Source of the DNA: CAZWCE01 sp964632505
GTDB lineage: Bacteria > Planctomycetota > Planctomycetia > Pirellulales > Thermoguttaceae
Length of the DNA stretch: 64,000 bases
Assembly: GCA_964632505.1 (NCBI GenBank)
Contig: CAZWCE010000013.1
Coordinates: forward strand, 67,506-131,505
Direction of reading: 5' to 3'
Part shown: positions 8,974 through 18,501 of the stretch, piece by piece
How positions within the stretch are numbered: position 1 is the first letter of the stretch
Layout of the letters: each line of letters starts with the position of its first letter
Notes under the pieces: model-generated
Seen by the model: the letters and a program-made list of their open reading frames with translations, nothing else
Database searches by the model: none
What the model was told of the DNA's origin: nothing
Program-made: the position numbers and the translations under genes

Positions 8974-9750
8974 ATGCGTTTCAAGTATGGTTATCGTTTA
9001 ATCATCTGTTTATTTGTGGTATTTATTGGTTTTTCTTCTTATTCGGTTCGAGCGGAAGAATCGGCCGACTCCGTTCCCGAACATGTCGCGACCACCCCGG
9101 CACCGCGTCCGGAGTTGAATTGGTGGATGCCACGTCATGAAGAGAAGGTTGACAAAATGAAAAAACAAGATGTCGATCTTCTCATGATCGGCGATTCGAT
9201 CACCCACGGCTGGGAGAACCGGGGAAAAGAAGTTTGGGAAGAATACTATGCCGCACGAAACCCTTTGAACTTCGGCTTTAGCGGAGACCGCACCGAACAC
9301 GTTCTCTGGCGTCTCCAAAATGCTCCGCTCGACGCCATTGATCCCCGGGCAGCCGTCTTGATGATCGGCACCAATAACATCGGGCACGGAAGCAGCACGC
9401 CCAAGCAGGCCGCCGAGGGGATTCTGGCGATCGTCCGTCTTCTGCGGAAGCAATATCCCGAGATGGAAATCCTCGTGCTTCACGTCTTCCCCCGGGGGGC
9501 CACACCGGAGGATACGCTGCGCAAAAAGGTCGTGGAGCTCAATTCCTATCTTCCGTCGTTGCTCGGAAAGATGGAGAACGTGACGCTTTTGGATATCAAT
9601 GAGGCGTTTCTCGAAGAAGACGGGACGCTGCCGAAGGAGGTCATGCCGGACTTGCTGCACCCGAACGAAAAAGGGTACGCCATTTGGGCCGAGGCGGTCG
9701 AACCGACACTCGAGAAGTTGATGGATGAGAAAGCAAGCGCCGATAAGTAG
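8974..9750 (+). CDS. Secreted SGNH/GDSL-type esterase
   Basis: A 258-residue protein with a Sec signal (residues 7-26, RAEES following). All four SGNH blocks are present: block I MIGDSITHG (Ser75), block II GFSGDRTEH, block III MIGTNNIGHG, and block V DLLHPNEKGY with the catalytic Asp and His. It resembles the platelet-activating-factor acetylhydrolase beta/gamma subunit group, which in bacteria often removes acetyl groups from polysaccharides. Extracytoplasmic glycan deacetylation is therefore a reasonable guess. The start ATG at 8974 has AAAGGAGAG 8 bases upstream. Frames beginning further upstream would bury the signal peptide. Confidence 0.88.
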   Translation: MRFKYGYRLIICLFVVFIGFSSYSVRAEESADSVPEHVATTPAPRPELNWWMPRHEEKVDKMKKQDVDLLMIGDSITHGWENRGKEVWEEYYAARNPLNFGFSGDRTEHVLWRLQNAPLDAIDPRAAVLMIGTNNIGHGSSTPKQAAEGILAIVRLLRKQYPEMEILVLHVFPRGATPEDTLRKKVVELNSYLPSLLGKMENVTLLDINEAFLEEDGTLPKEVMPDLLHPNEKGYAIWAEAVEPTLEKLMDEKASADK

Positions 9751-9796
9751 CGTTTCTTCTCATGGAACGCCTTCCTACCGCAGGATTCCAAGAGGA

Positions 9797-10111
9797 ATGT
9801 CTTCAAGCTCCCAATCTGATCGAGACCGGGTCCTCCGCTTGGATCCCCAAGACAACGTGGCCACGGTCCTGGTTCCCCTAAAACGGGGATTCGAGCTTCG
9901 TCTGGGCGAGCGGGGACTCCGCGTCCGCGATGATATCCCCCCAGGCCATAAAGTGGCCCTCTCGTCGATCGGTACCGGTTCGAAAGTGATCAAGTACGGC
10001 TTTCCGATCGGTACGGCGATATCGGAGATCTCTCCGGGAGAGCATGTGCACGATCACAATCTCAGCAGCGATTATTTCGGCGATCCGCCGGATTCCCGGA
10101 AGTCGCTTTGA
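9797..10111 (+). CDS. UxaA/altronate-dehydratase-type SAF domain protein (stand-alone)
   Basis: A protein of about 104 residues matching the small N-terminal SAF domain of altronate/galactarate dehydratases. Visible features are LRLDPQDNVATVL, a central GHKVAL, and the closing block KYGFPIGTAISEISPGEHV followed by HDHNL. In the family this domain assists the large dehydratase subunit or domain, which acts on altronate or related sugar acids. No large subunit is present in the window, so the partner must be elsewhere or the protein works alone. The start is uncertain: ATG 9797 is best by homology, but an ATG at 9725 overlapping the previous gene is also possible. The proximity suggests co-expression with the esterase gene. 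Confidence 0.75.
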   Translation: MSSSSQSDRDRVLRLDPQDNVATVLVPLKRGFELRLGERGLRVRDDIPPGHKVALSSIGTGSKVIKYGFPIGTAISEISPGEHVHDHNLSSDYFGDPPDSRKSL

Positions 10112-10136
10112 GACATTTTCAGCAGTCAGGGGCCCC

Positions 10137-10907
10137 CTAAACACCGATGGAATGGTAGCCGGCGTCGACGTGCAGCGTTTCCCCGGTCACGCCGTCGGAG
10201 AGGTCGCTCAACAAAAAGAGCCCCGTTTTGCCGAGTTCCTCGAAGGTGACGTTCCGCCCCAACGAGGAATGCTCCGCGTGATGGGCTTGCATTTTCTCGA
10301 AATGAGGCAGTCCGGCGGTGCTGAGTGTCCGCATGGGACCGGCGCTCAACGCATTTACGCGGATGTTCTGACGTCCCAAATCCCAGGCGATGTACCGGAC
10401 GCTATGCTCCAAAGTCGCTTTGCAGACGCCCATCAGATTATAGCCGGGGATCACTTTTTCCCCTCCGAAATAGGTGACGGTGACGATCGTTCCGCCTTCG
10501 GTCATCAGCGGCGCCGCTCGCTGGCAAACGGCCACGAGACTATAGGCGCTGATTTCCATCGCTTCGAACCAACCGGCTCGGCTGGTCTGATAATAAGGAT
10601 TCCGTAATTCTTGGGGGGGGGCGAACGCGATGGAATGGACCAGAAAATCGAGCCGACCGATGTTCTCGTTCACTGCTTGGAAAACCTGATCCAGGTCTTC
10701 GTCGTTCCGGACGTCGCAGGGCAGCACCAGTTTCGGATCGTGCTCTTCCACCTGCCTGCGGAGACGACGTTCGCTCGAGGGCACCGGTTTATGGGTGAAG
10801 GAGAGTTCCGCTCCTTCGGCAAAGAGAGCCTTGCTCATCGCCCAGGCGATACTCCGGTCGTTCGCCACGCCCATGATCAGTCCGTGCTTGCCGCTGAAAA
10901 GTCCCAT
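10137..10907 (-). CDS. fabI: Enoyl-[acyl-carrier-protein] reductase (NADH), FabI type
   Basis: A 256-residue cytoplasmic short-chain dehydrogenase that performs the last reduction in each round of fatty-acid elongation. The N-terminus GKHGLIMGVANDRSIAW is the FabI nucleotide motif. The catalytic set is Tyr146, Tyr156 and Lys163 in TYFGGEKVIPGYNLMGVCK, with the FabI spacing Y-x6-K. The length is that of the family (256-262). The ATG at 10905-10907 has GAGGAAGC upstream; the frame stays open a further 65 codons, but that extension has no FabI content. It is convergent with the SAF protein gene, with stop codons 25 bases apart. Confidence 0.95.
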   Translation of the reverse strand: MGLFSGKHGLIMGVANDRSIAWAMSKALFAEGAELSFTHKPVPSSERRLRRQVEEHDPKLVLPCDVRNDEDLDQVFQAVNENIGRLDFLVHSIAFAPPQELRNPYYQTSRAGWFEAMEISAYSLVAVCQRAAPLMTEGGTIVTVTYFGGEKVIPGYNLMGVCKATLEHSVRYIAWDLGRQNIRVNALSAGPMRTLSTAGLPHFEKMQAHHAEHSSLGRNVTFEELGKTGLFLLSDLSDGVTGETLHVDAGYHSIGV

Positions 10908-11137
10908 GTAGCTTCCTCGATGTTGCTGTGATTGCCGATGATGATCGAAGGTCCTTACCGGAACGAGAGAAGAGCCGCCGGCGTCAAGGACAAAGGTCGA
11001 TACGCCCCCATTATCCGGAAGATGTCGCTGCATGACAATCGGGGGAATGGTTGGAATCGGATGAAAAGCCGGAACGAAAAGGTGGGGTCGAGATTCCTCC
11101 ACCTCACGGTCGGCAAATCGATGGGAGAGAATTCACC

Positions 11138-12025
11138 TCAATCGGAAGGCGGCCACGAAAAATCATCCCTCGAAGCCATGATCGTCTCCAGGAAGACATT
11201 CAGACGACCACAATGAGCCCCGTTGGTCATTTGCGAGGCGGAACCGAACAGCACGCCGGCCAAACGACCTTTTTCGTTGAAGATGGGCCCGCCGGAGTCG
11301 CCGAATCGGGCACCGGTCGACACCTCGAGCACCTCGTGCGGCAAATCCTTGCCCGGCGCGTAATAGGCGATCAGCCACCCCGACGATTGACGGTAGTCGC
11401 CCCGGCCATAGCCGGCAATGGTCAACGGATCTCCCAACTCGGGAACTTGTTCGGCAATCGCCACCGGTTCGACCGCCGGTCGGGCGGTCAACAGCGCGGC
11501 GAGATCCCAGGTTTTGTCGACTCCCAGTATTTCCGCCGTGGAGACGAATCCGCCGGGGAATCGAACGCGAATCGGCCCACGCACTCCTCGGACAACATGG
11601 CTGTTGGTCAGCACGACTCCATTCTTTTCGCTCACGGCGATCAGCGTTCCCGAACCGTGATAGGTGACATTCCCGCTACCGGAGGCGCTGATACGCACCA
11701 CGGCCGGATGTTGCCCTTCAATCGGCTCCGGAAGCTCGGCGAGCGGCGCTTCTTTGGACCGCAACTCCTCGATCGAAATCTCCGACTCCTCACCCGGCCG
11801 AATCGTTTGATAAAGCATTCGCATTCCTGCCGGAGCCGCCGATGCCTGACGAGAGGTGGGTGAGGAAGCTCCTGGGAATCGAGAGTGAGGATGGCGGTGG
11901 GAAACGCTGCTGCTTCGATCGCGATCGTAGCCTCGCGCATGAGTCGGTGCTTCAGCGAGCACAAACGCGGCGATGAAGGCGGAAAGAAACAGCCACTTCT
12001 TCAGCGGGGGGAGGGAGGTCGTCAT
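11138..12025 (-). CDS. Secreted trypsin-like serine protease
   Basis: About 295 residues: a Sec signal (WLFLSAFIAAFVLAEA at 11-26), a low-complexity linker rich in Ser, Arg and His (31-66), then a chymotrypsin-fold domain. The triad is visible: His143 (TNSHVV), Asp174 (DKTWDLAAL) and Ser244 (FGDSGGP). GSGTLIA before the His is also typical. It has no PDZ domain, so it is not a standard DegP/HtrA. It probably acts in the periplasm or outside; the substrate is unknown. I place the start at ATG 12023-12025, because the 40 codons upstream have no signal-peptide logic. The gene is divergent from the HzsA-like gene. Confidence 0.85.
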   Translation of the reverse strand: MTTSLPPLKKWLFLSAFIAAFVLAEAPTHARGYDRDRSSSVSHRHPHSRFPGASSPTSRQASAAPAGMRMLYQTIRPGEESEISIEELRSKEAPLAELPEPIEGQHPAVVRISASGSGNVTYHGSGTLIAVSEKNGVVLTNSHVVRGVRGPIRVRFPGGFVSTAEILGVDKTWDLAALLTARPAVEPVAIAEQVPELGDPLTIAGYGRGDYRQSSGWLIAYYAPGKDLPHEVLEVSTGARFGDSGGPIFNEKGRLAGVLFGSASQMTNGAHCGRLNVFLETIMASRDDFSWPPSD

Positions 12026-12267
12026 GGGTGTCGCGTCAACGGTGGGAGAAAGGATCCGTGGTGGGATTTGCTTGCGATATTTGCCGATAAATCTGAGGTG
12101 AGTTACTTTCTCCACTTTAATCAGAAAGAAACGCAGCGCCAACACAAAACCTTCATTTTGCTTATATTCGCAATATTGCCCGGAGCATTCAGTCCTTCAG
12201 AGGGGGGAGGATCAGCAATCTCTCACAAAGGTATCCATTGTTCTTAACTCGTGGCCACAAAAACGAT

Positions 12268-12296
12268 TTGCAACGCCTTTGCTGAATCGCTAGAAT
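12268..12296 (+). promoter_or_regulatory. Sigma-70-type promoter for the HzsA-like gene
   Basis: TTGCAA (12268-12273), a 17-base spacer and TAGAAT (12291-12296). Spacing is ideal and the -10 box matches at five of six positions. Predicted start of transcription is near 12303, giving a leader of about 120 bases. Confidence 0.5.
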
Positions 12297-12320
12297 ACGC
12301 AAGTAGATTGAAGGTCATGT

Positions 12321-12346
12321 AGGATGAACCGTTCTTCGTTCATCCT
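12321..12346 (+). promoter_or_regulatory. Perfect leader hairpin before the HzsA-like gene
   Basis: AGGATGAAC (12321-12329) pairs exactly with GTTCATCCT (12338-12346) across an 8-base loop. No T run follows, so it is not a classic terminator. It falls within the predicted leader and may be an operator or an RNA stability element. Confidence 0.4.
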
Positions 12347-12425
12347 GACTTGATTGAAAAGGTGAGATCGCCATTCGATCCGCCCGTTTTTTTTTCATTT
12401 TTTTTCTTCCATGGACTCCCGCGAA

Positions 12426-15347
12426 ATGAACACAAGATCAATTACCTTTTTGCTTGCCACGTTCGTTGCGTTTCCCGCCTTCGCCGGAGAGATTCATTTC
12501 GACTTCGAAGGTTCCCCGGAAGGAGCCTCTCCGCAAAACCACGATCCTCTCGATGGTTGGCGCGTCGTGGAAGGTCAATTGGGAGATCTCCGTGGAAAGT
12601 TGGAGCATTTTAGGAATTCTCCCGACGTTCCATTCAATAAAGAGGGCAAGTATTATCTCACGACGTTGGACAAGAATGGCCGCTCGACCGATTCGATGCG
12701 AGGGGTGATGGAATCACCCGTCTGGCGGAACGAGGGCGAGGTCGTTTCCCTTTTGGTGGGAGGAGGAAGTCATGCGAACACGTATGTCGCCCTCTGCGAC
12801 GCGGAATCAGGCGAGGAGATTTATCAGGCCCGCGGAGAGAACATCGAGAAATTCGAGCGTGTTGAGTGGAACACTTCCGACTACATGGGAAAGCGACTCT
12901 TCCTCCGGCTCTTCGATACCCATCAGGGCGGCTGGGGGCACTTGGCGATCGATGATGTTCGCGCTGAAGGCGAGATCGATGTTGAAGCCACGGAAGACCA
13001 TTTCAAGCATCGATCCCTTGTCGCGAATCTTCCGATGCCGCCGAGGCCGGATCCCCAAGCGTTTGAACAGCCCGAGGTGATCGCGCAACCGATCCTTTTC
13101 GTGACGCGAAAACAATACAAACCCGACCACCACAACACCGCCACCCTCTTTCAAACCGGCGAAATCAACACGTCGAGCTTTACCGGGGGCAGTGCGTTGA
13201 AGAAGATCGATTTCTCCAAGGCAGGCCCCGATGGCGAACCGGGCGAGGTGACGACCCTGCTGGAATGCCCACAAGGGGTGATTCGCGATCCCGATGTCCA
13301 TTTCGACGGCGACCGAATCCTCTTCTCCATGCGGAAGGAGATCGAAGACGATTACCACCTTTTCGAGATCGATGCCGATGGAACGAATCTACGGCAATTG
13401 ACCGCCGGTTCCGGGCTGAGCGATATCGACCCGATCTATCTTCCCGACGATCGCATTCTATTCGCCAGCACGCGGGAACCGAAATACTGCATGTGCAATC
13501 GGCACATCATGTGCAACCTCTATACGATGGATGCCGACGGTGCGAACATCCAACAGATCGGGCACAGCACCCTTTTTGAAGGGCATCCGAGCCTCCTGCC
13601 CGATGGTCGCGTGCTTTATGATCGATGGGAGTACGTCGACCGGAATTTCGGCGACGCCCAGGGCTGTTGGGTGACCAATCCCGATGGTACCCAACACCTC
13701 ATCTACTACGGCAACAACACCAACTCGCCGGGAGCGGTACTCGACAATCGGGCCGTCCCGAATACTTCTTGGATCATATCGACGTTCAGCTCTTGCCATG
13801 ATAGGCCCTGGGGGGCGTTGGCATTGATCGATCGCTCCAAGGGGATCGACCTGCAAGAACCGGTCTTGCGAACCTGGCCGACTGAAGCGCGCGAGCTCAT
13901 CGGAGTAGGAAACTACGACACTTTCAAACGGGTTCAACCGAAATACGAGGATCCCTTCCCACTTTCGAAAGAGCGGTTTTTGTGTTCCCGCCAAGTCGGT
14001 CAAGGGGAAAAGATGGGGATCTATCTGCTCGACCTTCAAGGTCATGAGACCTTGCTGTACCAAGAGCCGGATGGAGTTCCCCTTGGTTGTTACGATCCGA
14101 TGCCGCTCAGGGCCCGTTCTCGGCCGCCGGTGTTGATGCCTCGAACCGATCTCTCTCAGGGGACCGGCGCCTTTTACGTGAGCGACGTCTATATCGGTAC
14201 CGGGATGGAGAAAATCCCCCGCGGAACGGTGAAATGGCTTCGGGTGGTTGAATCGCCCGAGAAACGTTTCTGGACGCAACAGCGTTGGAACGGTTCCGGC
14301 ACCCAAGCTCCCGGAATGGCCTGGGACGATTTCAACAACAAACGCATCCTCGGCACCGTTCCGGTGGAGCAGGACGGCAGTGCCCATTTCGAAGTGCCTG
14401 CCGATACCTTTCTCTATTTCCAATTGCTTGATGCCAAGGGGCGAATGGTGCAATCGATGCGAAGTGGAACGATCGTCCGTCCCGGCGAACAACAGGGGTG
14501 CATCGGCTGTCACGAAGACCGTCTCGACGCCGTCGCTCCCCGGCGAACGGTTCAGGCTCTCTTGCGGGGACCGAGCCCCTTGGAGCCCTGGTACGGTGCG
14601 CCGAGGTTGTTCAACTACGTCGAGGAAGTCCAACCGGTATTCGACGAGCATTGTCTCGAATGTCACGATTACGGAAAGCCCGGCGCCGAAAAGGTATGCC
14701 TTGCCGGCGATCGGAATCTGATCTTCAACTGCTCCTATTTCGAGCTTCGCAAGAACAAGAAATATGTCAACGTGCCGGGCGCCGGTCCTCATCCGGTTTT
14801 CCCGCCGCGCTCTTGGGGGTCTTCGGTCAGTCGACTTGCCGAAGTGGTCCTTGAAGGCCATGGAGATCCCCAGCCCGACGCCGAGCTCGATCTCTCCAAG
14901 GAAGATCAGGATCGCGTTATCACCTGGATCGACATCAACGCGCCCTACTATCCTCGGTATGCCAGCGCTTATCCTGAACATCTTTTCGGACGATGTCCGC
15001 TCGATTCATCCCGGCTCGATGCCCTTTCGGAATTACTGGGAGTGAATCTGAAAAATCAGACGAATGCCAACCAGATCAGCTTCACACGACCGGCGAAGAG
15101 CCCGGCGCTTTCCCGCCTGGAAACGGGAAGCGACGCATACGGGAAAGCGGTGGCGATGATCGAAAAGGGGAAACAGATGCTTCAGCACCGCCCGCGAGCC
15201 GACATGCCGGAATTCCATCTCACTTCTCCGAAAGAAATCGCCGCCGAGGAAAAATACCAAATGATGCTCCAGGCGGAAATCGAACGCAGAAAGGCGATCA
15301 TCCAAGGGGAAAAGCAGTACGACGTGGGGATCGACACCGAAGAGTAG
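12426..15347 (+). CDS. Hydrazine-synthase-alpha-like secreted dihaem protein with PD40 propeller (first copy)
   Basis: A 973-residue exported protein (signal ITFLLATFVAFPAFAG). Order of parts: an N-terminal jelly-roll-like region beginning HFDFEGSPEG (about 20-190), a TolB/PD40-type beta-propeller with repeats such as LFEIDADGTNLRQLT and LYTMDADGANIQQI (about 210-560), then a C-terminal haem domain with two CxxCH motifs at 692-696 (CIGCH) and 743-747 (CLECH). This is the architecture of hydrazine synthase subunit alpha, but such HzsA-like proteins occur widely in planctomycetes that do not make hydrazine, and no HzsB/C partner is here. Redox activity at the cell surface or periplasm is likely; the substrate is unknown. 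ATG 12426 was preferred over 12411 because the signal peptide then starts normally. Confidence 0.82.
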   Translation: MNTRSITFLLATFVAFPAFAGEIHFDFEGSPEGASPQNHDPLDGWRVVEGQLGDLRGKLEHFRNSPDVPFNKEGKYYLTTLDKNGRSTDSMRGVMESPVWRNEGEVVSLLVGGGSHANTYVALCDAESGEEIYQARGENIEKFERVEWNTSDYMGKRLFLRLFDTHQGGWGHLAIDDVRAEGEIDVEATEDHFKHRSLVANLPMPPRPDPQAFEQPEVIAQPILFVTRKQYKPDHHNTATLFQTGEINTSSFTGGSALKKIDFSKAGPDGEPGEVTTLLECPQGVIRDPDVHFDGDRILFSMRKEIEDDYHLFEIDADGTNLRQLTAGSGLSDIDPIYLPDDRILFASTREPKYCMCNRHIMCNLYTMDADGANIQQIGHSTLFEGHPSLLPDGRVLYDRWEYVDRNFGDAQGCWVTNPDGTQHLIYYGNNTNSPGAVLDNRAVPNTSWIISTFSSCHDRPWGALALIDRSKGIDLQEPVLRTWPTEARELIGVGNYDTFKRVQPKYEDPFPLSKERFLCSRQVGQGEKMGIYLLDLQGHETLLYQEPDGVPLGCYDPMPLRARSRPPVLMPRTDLSQGTGAFYVSDVYIGTGMEKIPRGTVKWLRVVESPEKRFWTQQRWNGSGTQAPGMAWDDFNNKRILGTVPVEQDGSAHFEVPADTFLYFQLLDAKGRMVQSMRSGTIVRPGEQQGCIGCHEDRLDAVAPRRTVQALLRGPSPLEPWYGAPRLFNYVEEVQPVFDEHCLECHDYGKPGAEKVCLAGDRNLIFNCSYFELRKNKKYVNVPGAGPHPVFPPRSWGSSVSRLAEVVLEGHGDPQPDAELDLSKEDQDRVITWIDINAPYYPRYASAYPEHLFGRCPLDSSRLDALSELLGVNLKNQTNANQISFTRPAKSPALSRLETGSDAYGKAVAMIEKGKQMLQHRPRADMPEFHLTSPKEIAAEEKYQMMLQAEIERRKAIIQGEKQYDVGIDTEE

Positions 15348-15435
15348 CTGTTTGGTGGTTCCATCCATTTTGAAAGGGCCATGCCCTCCCTTTCGAACTT
15401 CAAGATCAACCATTTCCAAAGGACCGCGAGAAGCC

Positions 15436-18400
15436 ATGTCACAGAAACTTTCCTTGTCCTTGCTCTTGATCGTTTCTCTTTCGATTTCTGCTTCCGTCGC
15501 CTTTGCCCAACACAACACGGCGGCGATTCCCCATCTCCAGTTCGCTGAAACGCGGGAAATGCTCATCAACGGCGGGTTCGAACAGGGCCACTCCCCTTGG
15601 ACGACGTTGCCCGGCGAGCAGTTGACGTTCGTTTCGGAGAATCCCCATTCCGGAGAGAAATGCTTTCGCGGCGAGGTTGAAAATCCTCGCGAAGCACGAC
15701 GTCTGATCCAACACATCGACGTCGAAAAAGGGAATATCTACACTTTTTCGTGTTGGGTTCGGTCATCGAATCGCAACAAACTCGTCCTTTTCGGGACGTT
15801 TCCCGGGGAAGAACAGCGTCGGATGATCAGCGTATGGCAGTCGACGCCCAAGAGTTGGAAGCGGGTCCATTCGACCATCGGAGTGAAGCAGTCGGGCAGT
15901 TTGAAGCTCGAAATCATCGCCCCTTCGTCTTATGCCGCTCCCGTGGGGAAGATGTGGATCGACGATGTGTCGTTGATCGAAACCGAAATGCCGGAGATTC
16001 AGAATCTCTCAAGCCACCAGGGGTATTGCGATCAACCGACGGGTGTTCAAACAGACGATGGCCGTCTATTCTTCGCTTGGATCAGCTATCGTACGGACGA
16101 CCCACCGCTGGAGTTCCATCCGCGAACGGAATCGAAAGGAAAGCGTGGTTCCGCCGGTCGAGCGGTCTTTCATGAAGAGAAGAAGGGGGTCGAGACCCTC
16201 CAGCTTGCCCGACTCGATTCCGCCAACGATTCGAAAGATCCAACAACATGGACGGTGGCCGACAAGGAGTTCACCGGCATCCTCGATCCTGTACTGGTCG
16301 ATTCCGGCCATGGCTCGGCAACCTTGATTTTCGCCGCCGAAATGAACGATCAGTGGGATCTGTTTCTGGTCCGAGCAGGCCGGGAACCGCCCTCTGCGCC
16401 GATCCGCCTCACGCAAACGCCCGAGGTCGACGTCAAGCCGCGTGCTGTTTATGCCGGGGACCGCCTTTGGGTGACCTGGGAATCGAATCCCGACAGTCAC
16501 CGGCGCATTCTTGCCATGTCGATGATGCTCCTAGAGCAAGAAGTCAAAACCTCCGAAGCGCTCGCGATTTCCGAGGCACCTTACCACAGCTACGATCCGA
16601 CGATCGCACTGCAGAAATCGGGGGACTTGCTGATCGCCTATCATTCCTTCCGAGAGAACAACTACGACATCTATTGCCGACCGGTACCGCCCGATTCGGC
16701 AATCCCAGGAGCGGAACGACGATTGACCCGAGCCCCGACGATCGACCGCCACCCTCTGCTGGTCTCCGGTGGAGAAGACTTGTGGTTGATTTACGAGAAC
16801 GCGAACACGCCCGACTACCACATCGGAGCGACCCGGCATCGAGGATTGATGGTCGCGAAACTCGAAAAGGAGGAGCTCCTCGAACCGATCCGATTTCACT
16901 GGAACAAACGGGCGGAAAAAGACGCGCTCGTTCGCATGAACGACCCGACCTCCTCGTTGTTCTATCGCGATTGCGAGGCTCCCTCGGCCATGTTCGATGA
17001 GAGCGGCCGGCTTTGGATCGCCTTCCGAAAACCACGCGGGCGTCATCTCGCGTGGGGAACGTACCTGGCTTGCGTCGAGGAGGATCGTCTCACGCAGTTC
17101 CAACCGATGTCGTGGACCAAGGGAATGGACCGCCGCCCCGCGCTGGTGCTTACCGATGCGATCGCCCACGTCGCCTACCAGGGAGACGACGCCGCCAACC
17201 GTTTTTGGAATGAGCAAGAATCTCTCGAAGCGAAAAGCGATATCTTCCTCGCCTCGTTTCCCATTTCGAAAAAGGAATCCAATCGAGAGCGACCGGTCGA
17301 ATTCGCGGCTCTCCAGGAACCGAAGACCGAATTTCTCCCAGCCGCCGTCCGACAAGACCGCGGAGAGGAGGCCCCCAAGCCTGCGATTACCTACCAAGGG
17401 CGCAAGCTTCGGCTTTTCTGCGGCGATCTACATGAACATTCGAACATCTCGATCTGCAATCGCGAGGGCGACCAAACGCTGCGCGAATCCTATCAGCACA
17501 TGCGCGACATCGCCCGATACGACTTCGCCTGCGTGACCGATCATGGTTACAACATGAATCCCTATCTCTGGCACTGGTCCTCGAAACTGGCAAGAACCAA
17601 CGACGATCCCGGACGGTTCGTCACCTTTTTGGGAATGGAATGGACCTCCACCTTCGAGGAGTATTCCGACCGATATCCCCAAGGGTTTTACGGGCACCGA
17701 AACTTGGTGCTCGCCGATCTCCATTTCCCCCGATGGTGGAACGCAGGGAATTATGAAACTCCCCGGCAAGTCTGGCAAACGCTCCGTGAGCGAAACGCCG
17801 ACTTCGTTCACATTCCTCACCAGCTCGCCGATACCGGAAACGTACCGACCGATTGGAGCTTTTTCGATCCCGTCGCCCAGCCGGTGGCGGAGATTTTCCA
17901 AACACGCGGTTCCTATGAGTACTTCGAGGCGCCGCGTATGGCCCCACGCACGACAGGCGAGCCGGGAAATTTCCTCCAGGATTTCTGGGCAACCGGGCAC
18001 ATCATCGGGGTGATCGCCGCGCCGGACCATGGCGGGGGACGCGGCAAGGCGTTCGTCTATGCGCCCGCTCTGAAACGAGCCGATATCCTCCAGGCCCTTC
18101 GCCAACGTCACTGTTACGGCACCACCGGCGCCAATATTTTCCTGGAGTTTCGGGCAAATGACCTCTTGATGGGGGAAGCGGTCGATGCACCGCCCGGGAA
18201 AAAGGTGGTGATCGACATTTCCGTGACCTGTCCGCAGGAGATTGAGGAAATCGGCATTTGTCGCAACAATGACTTTATTCACACAACGAATCCCGAAGGT
18301 GCCCGCGCGAAGATTCAGTTCGTCGATTCCGCCCCCCCCGAAGATTTTTGCTATTATTATGTTCGCGTCCGCCAAGCGAGTGGCCCGAATGAAAACGAGG

Positions 18401-18450
18401 AACACATCGCCTGGTCGAGTCCCGTCTGGTTCGGTGTCGCCGAAAAGTGA
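15436..18450 (+). CDS. Secreted multidomain PHP (DUF3604-like) metal-dependent protein
   Basis: A 1004-residue protein with a Sec signal (LSLSLLLIVSLSISASVAFA). After it comes a carbohydrate-binding-like domain (LINGGFEQGHSPW to about 190), then a long region with sialidase/TolB-like beta-strand repeats (about 200-640). The C-terminal PHP domain begins FCGDLHEHSN, with metal-ligand candidates Asp664, His666 and His668, and continues with CVTDHGYNM (Asp702, His703), FLGMEWTS and PDHGGG. PHP domains hydrolyse phosphoesters or act as amidohydrolase-like enzymes with two or three metals; DUF3604 members are often exported. It lies 88 bases after the first HzsA-like gene and 51 bases before the second, so the three are probably one operon. 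Confidence 0.75.
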   Translation: MSQKLSLSLLLIVSLSISASVAFAQHNTAAIPHLQFAETREMLINGGFEQGHSPWTTLPGEQLTFVSENPHSGEKCFRGEVENPREARRLIQHIDVEKGNIYTFSCWVRSSNRNKLVLFGTFPGEEQRRMISVWQSTPKSWKRVHSTIGVKQSGSLKLEIIAPSSYAAPVGKMWIDDVSLIETEMPEIQNLSSHQGYCDQPTGVQTDDGRLFFAWISYRTDDPPLEFHPRTESKGKRGSAGRAVFHEEKKGVETLQLARLDSANDSKDPTTWTVADKEFTGILDPVLVDSGHGSATLIFAAEMNDQWDLFLVRAGREPPSAPIRLTQTPEVDVKPRAVYAGDRLWVTWESNPDSHRRILAMSMMLLEQEVKTSEALAISEAPYHSYDPTIALQKSGDLLIAYHSFRENNYDIYCRPVPPDSAIPGAERRLTRAPTIDRHPLLVSGGEDLWLIYENANTPDYHIGATRHRGLMVAKLEKEELLEPIRFHWNKRAEKDALVRMNDPTSSLFYRDCEAPSAMFDESGRLWIAFRKPRGRHLAWGTYLACVEEDRLTQFQPMSWTKGMDRRPALVLTDAIAHVAYQGDDAANRFWNEQESLEAKSDIFLASFPISKKESNRERPVEFAALQEPKTEFLPAAVRQDRGEEAPKPAITYQGRKLRLFCGDLHEHSNISICNREGDQTLRESYQHMRDIARYDFACVTDHGYNMNPYLWHWSSKLARTNDDPGRFVTFLGMEWTSTFEEYSDRYPQGFYGHRNLVLADLHFPRWWNAGNYETPRQVWQTLRERNADFVHIPHQLADTGNVPTDWSFFDPVAQPVAEIFQTRGSYEYFEAPRMAPRTTGEPGNFLQDFWATGHIIGVIAAPDHGGGRGKAFVYAPALKRADILQALRQRHCYGTTGANIFLEFRANDLLMGEAVDAPPGKKVVIDISVTCPQEIEEIGICRNNDFIHTTNPEGARAKIQFVDSAPPEDFCYYYVRVRQASGPNENEEHIAWSSPVWFGVAEK

Positions 18451-18501
18451 TTCCGGGGAAACTTGCGTCGAAAAATGGGCTGTTGGAGAAAGGTTGTTTT
18501 C

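Larger units (their letters stand above)
12026..12425. other. Divergent promoter region between protease and HzsA-like gene
   Basis: 400 bases with no gene. On the + strand it carries a good sigma-70-like promoter (12268-12296) and, in the predicted leader, a perfect 9-bp hairpin (12321-12346), both listed separately. A T-rich tract lies at 12387-12405, just before the coding start. Confidence 0.5.
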
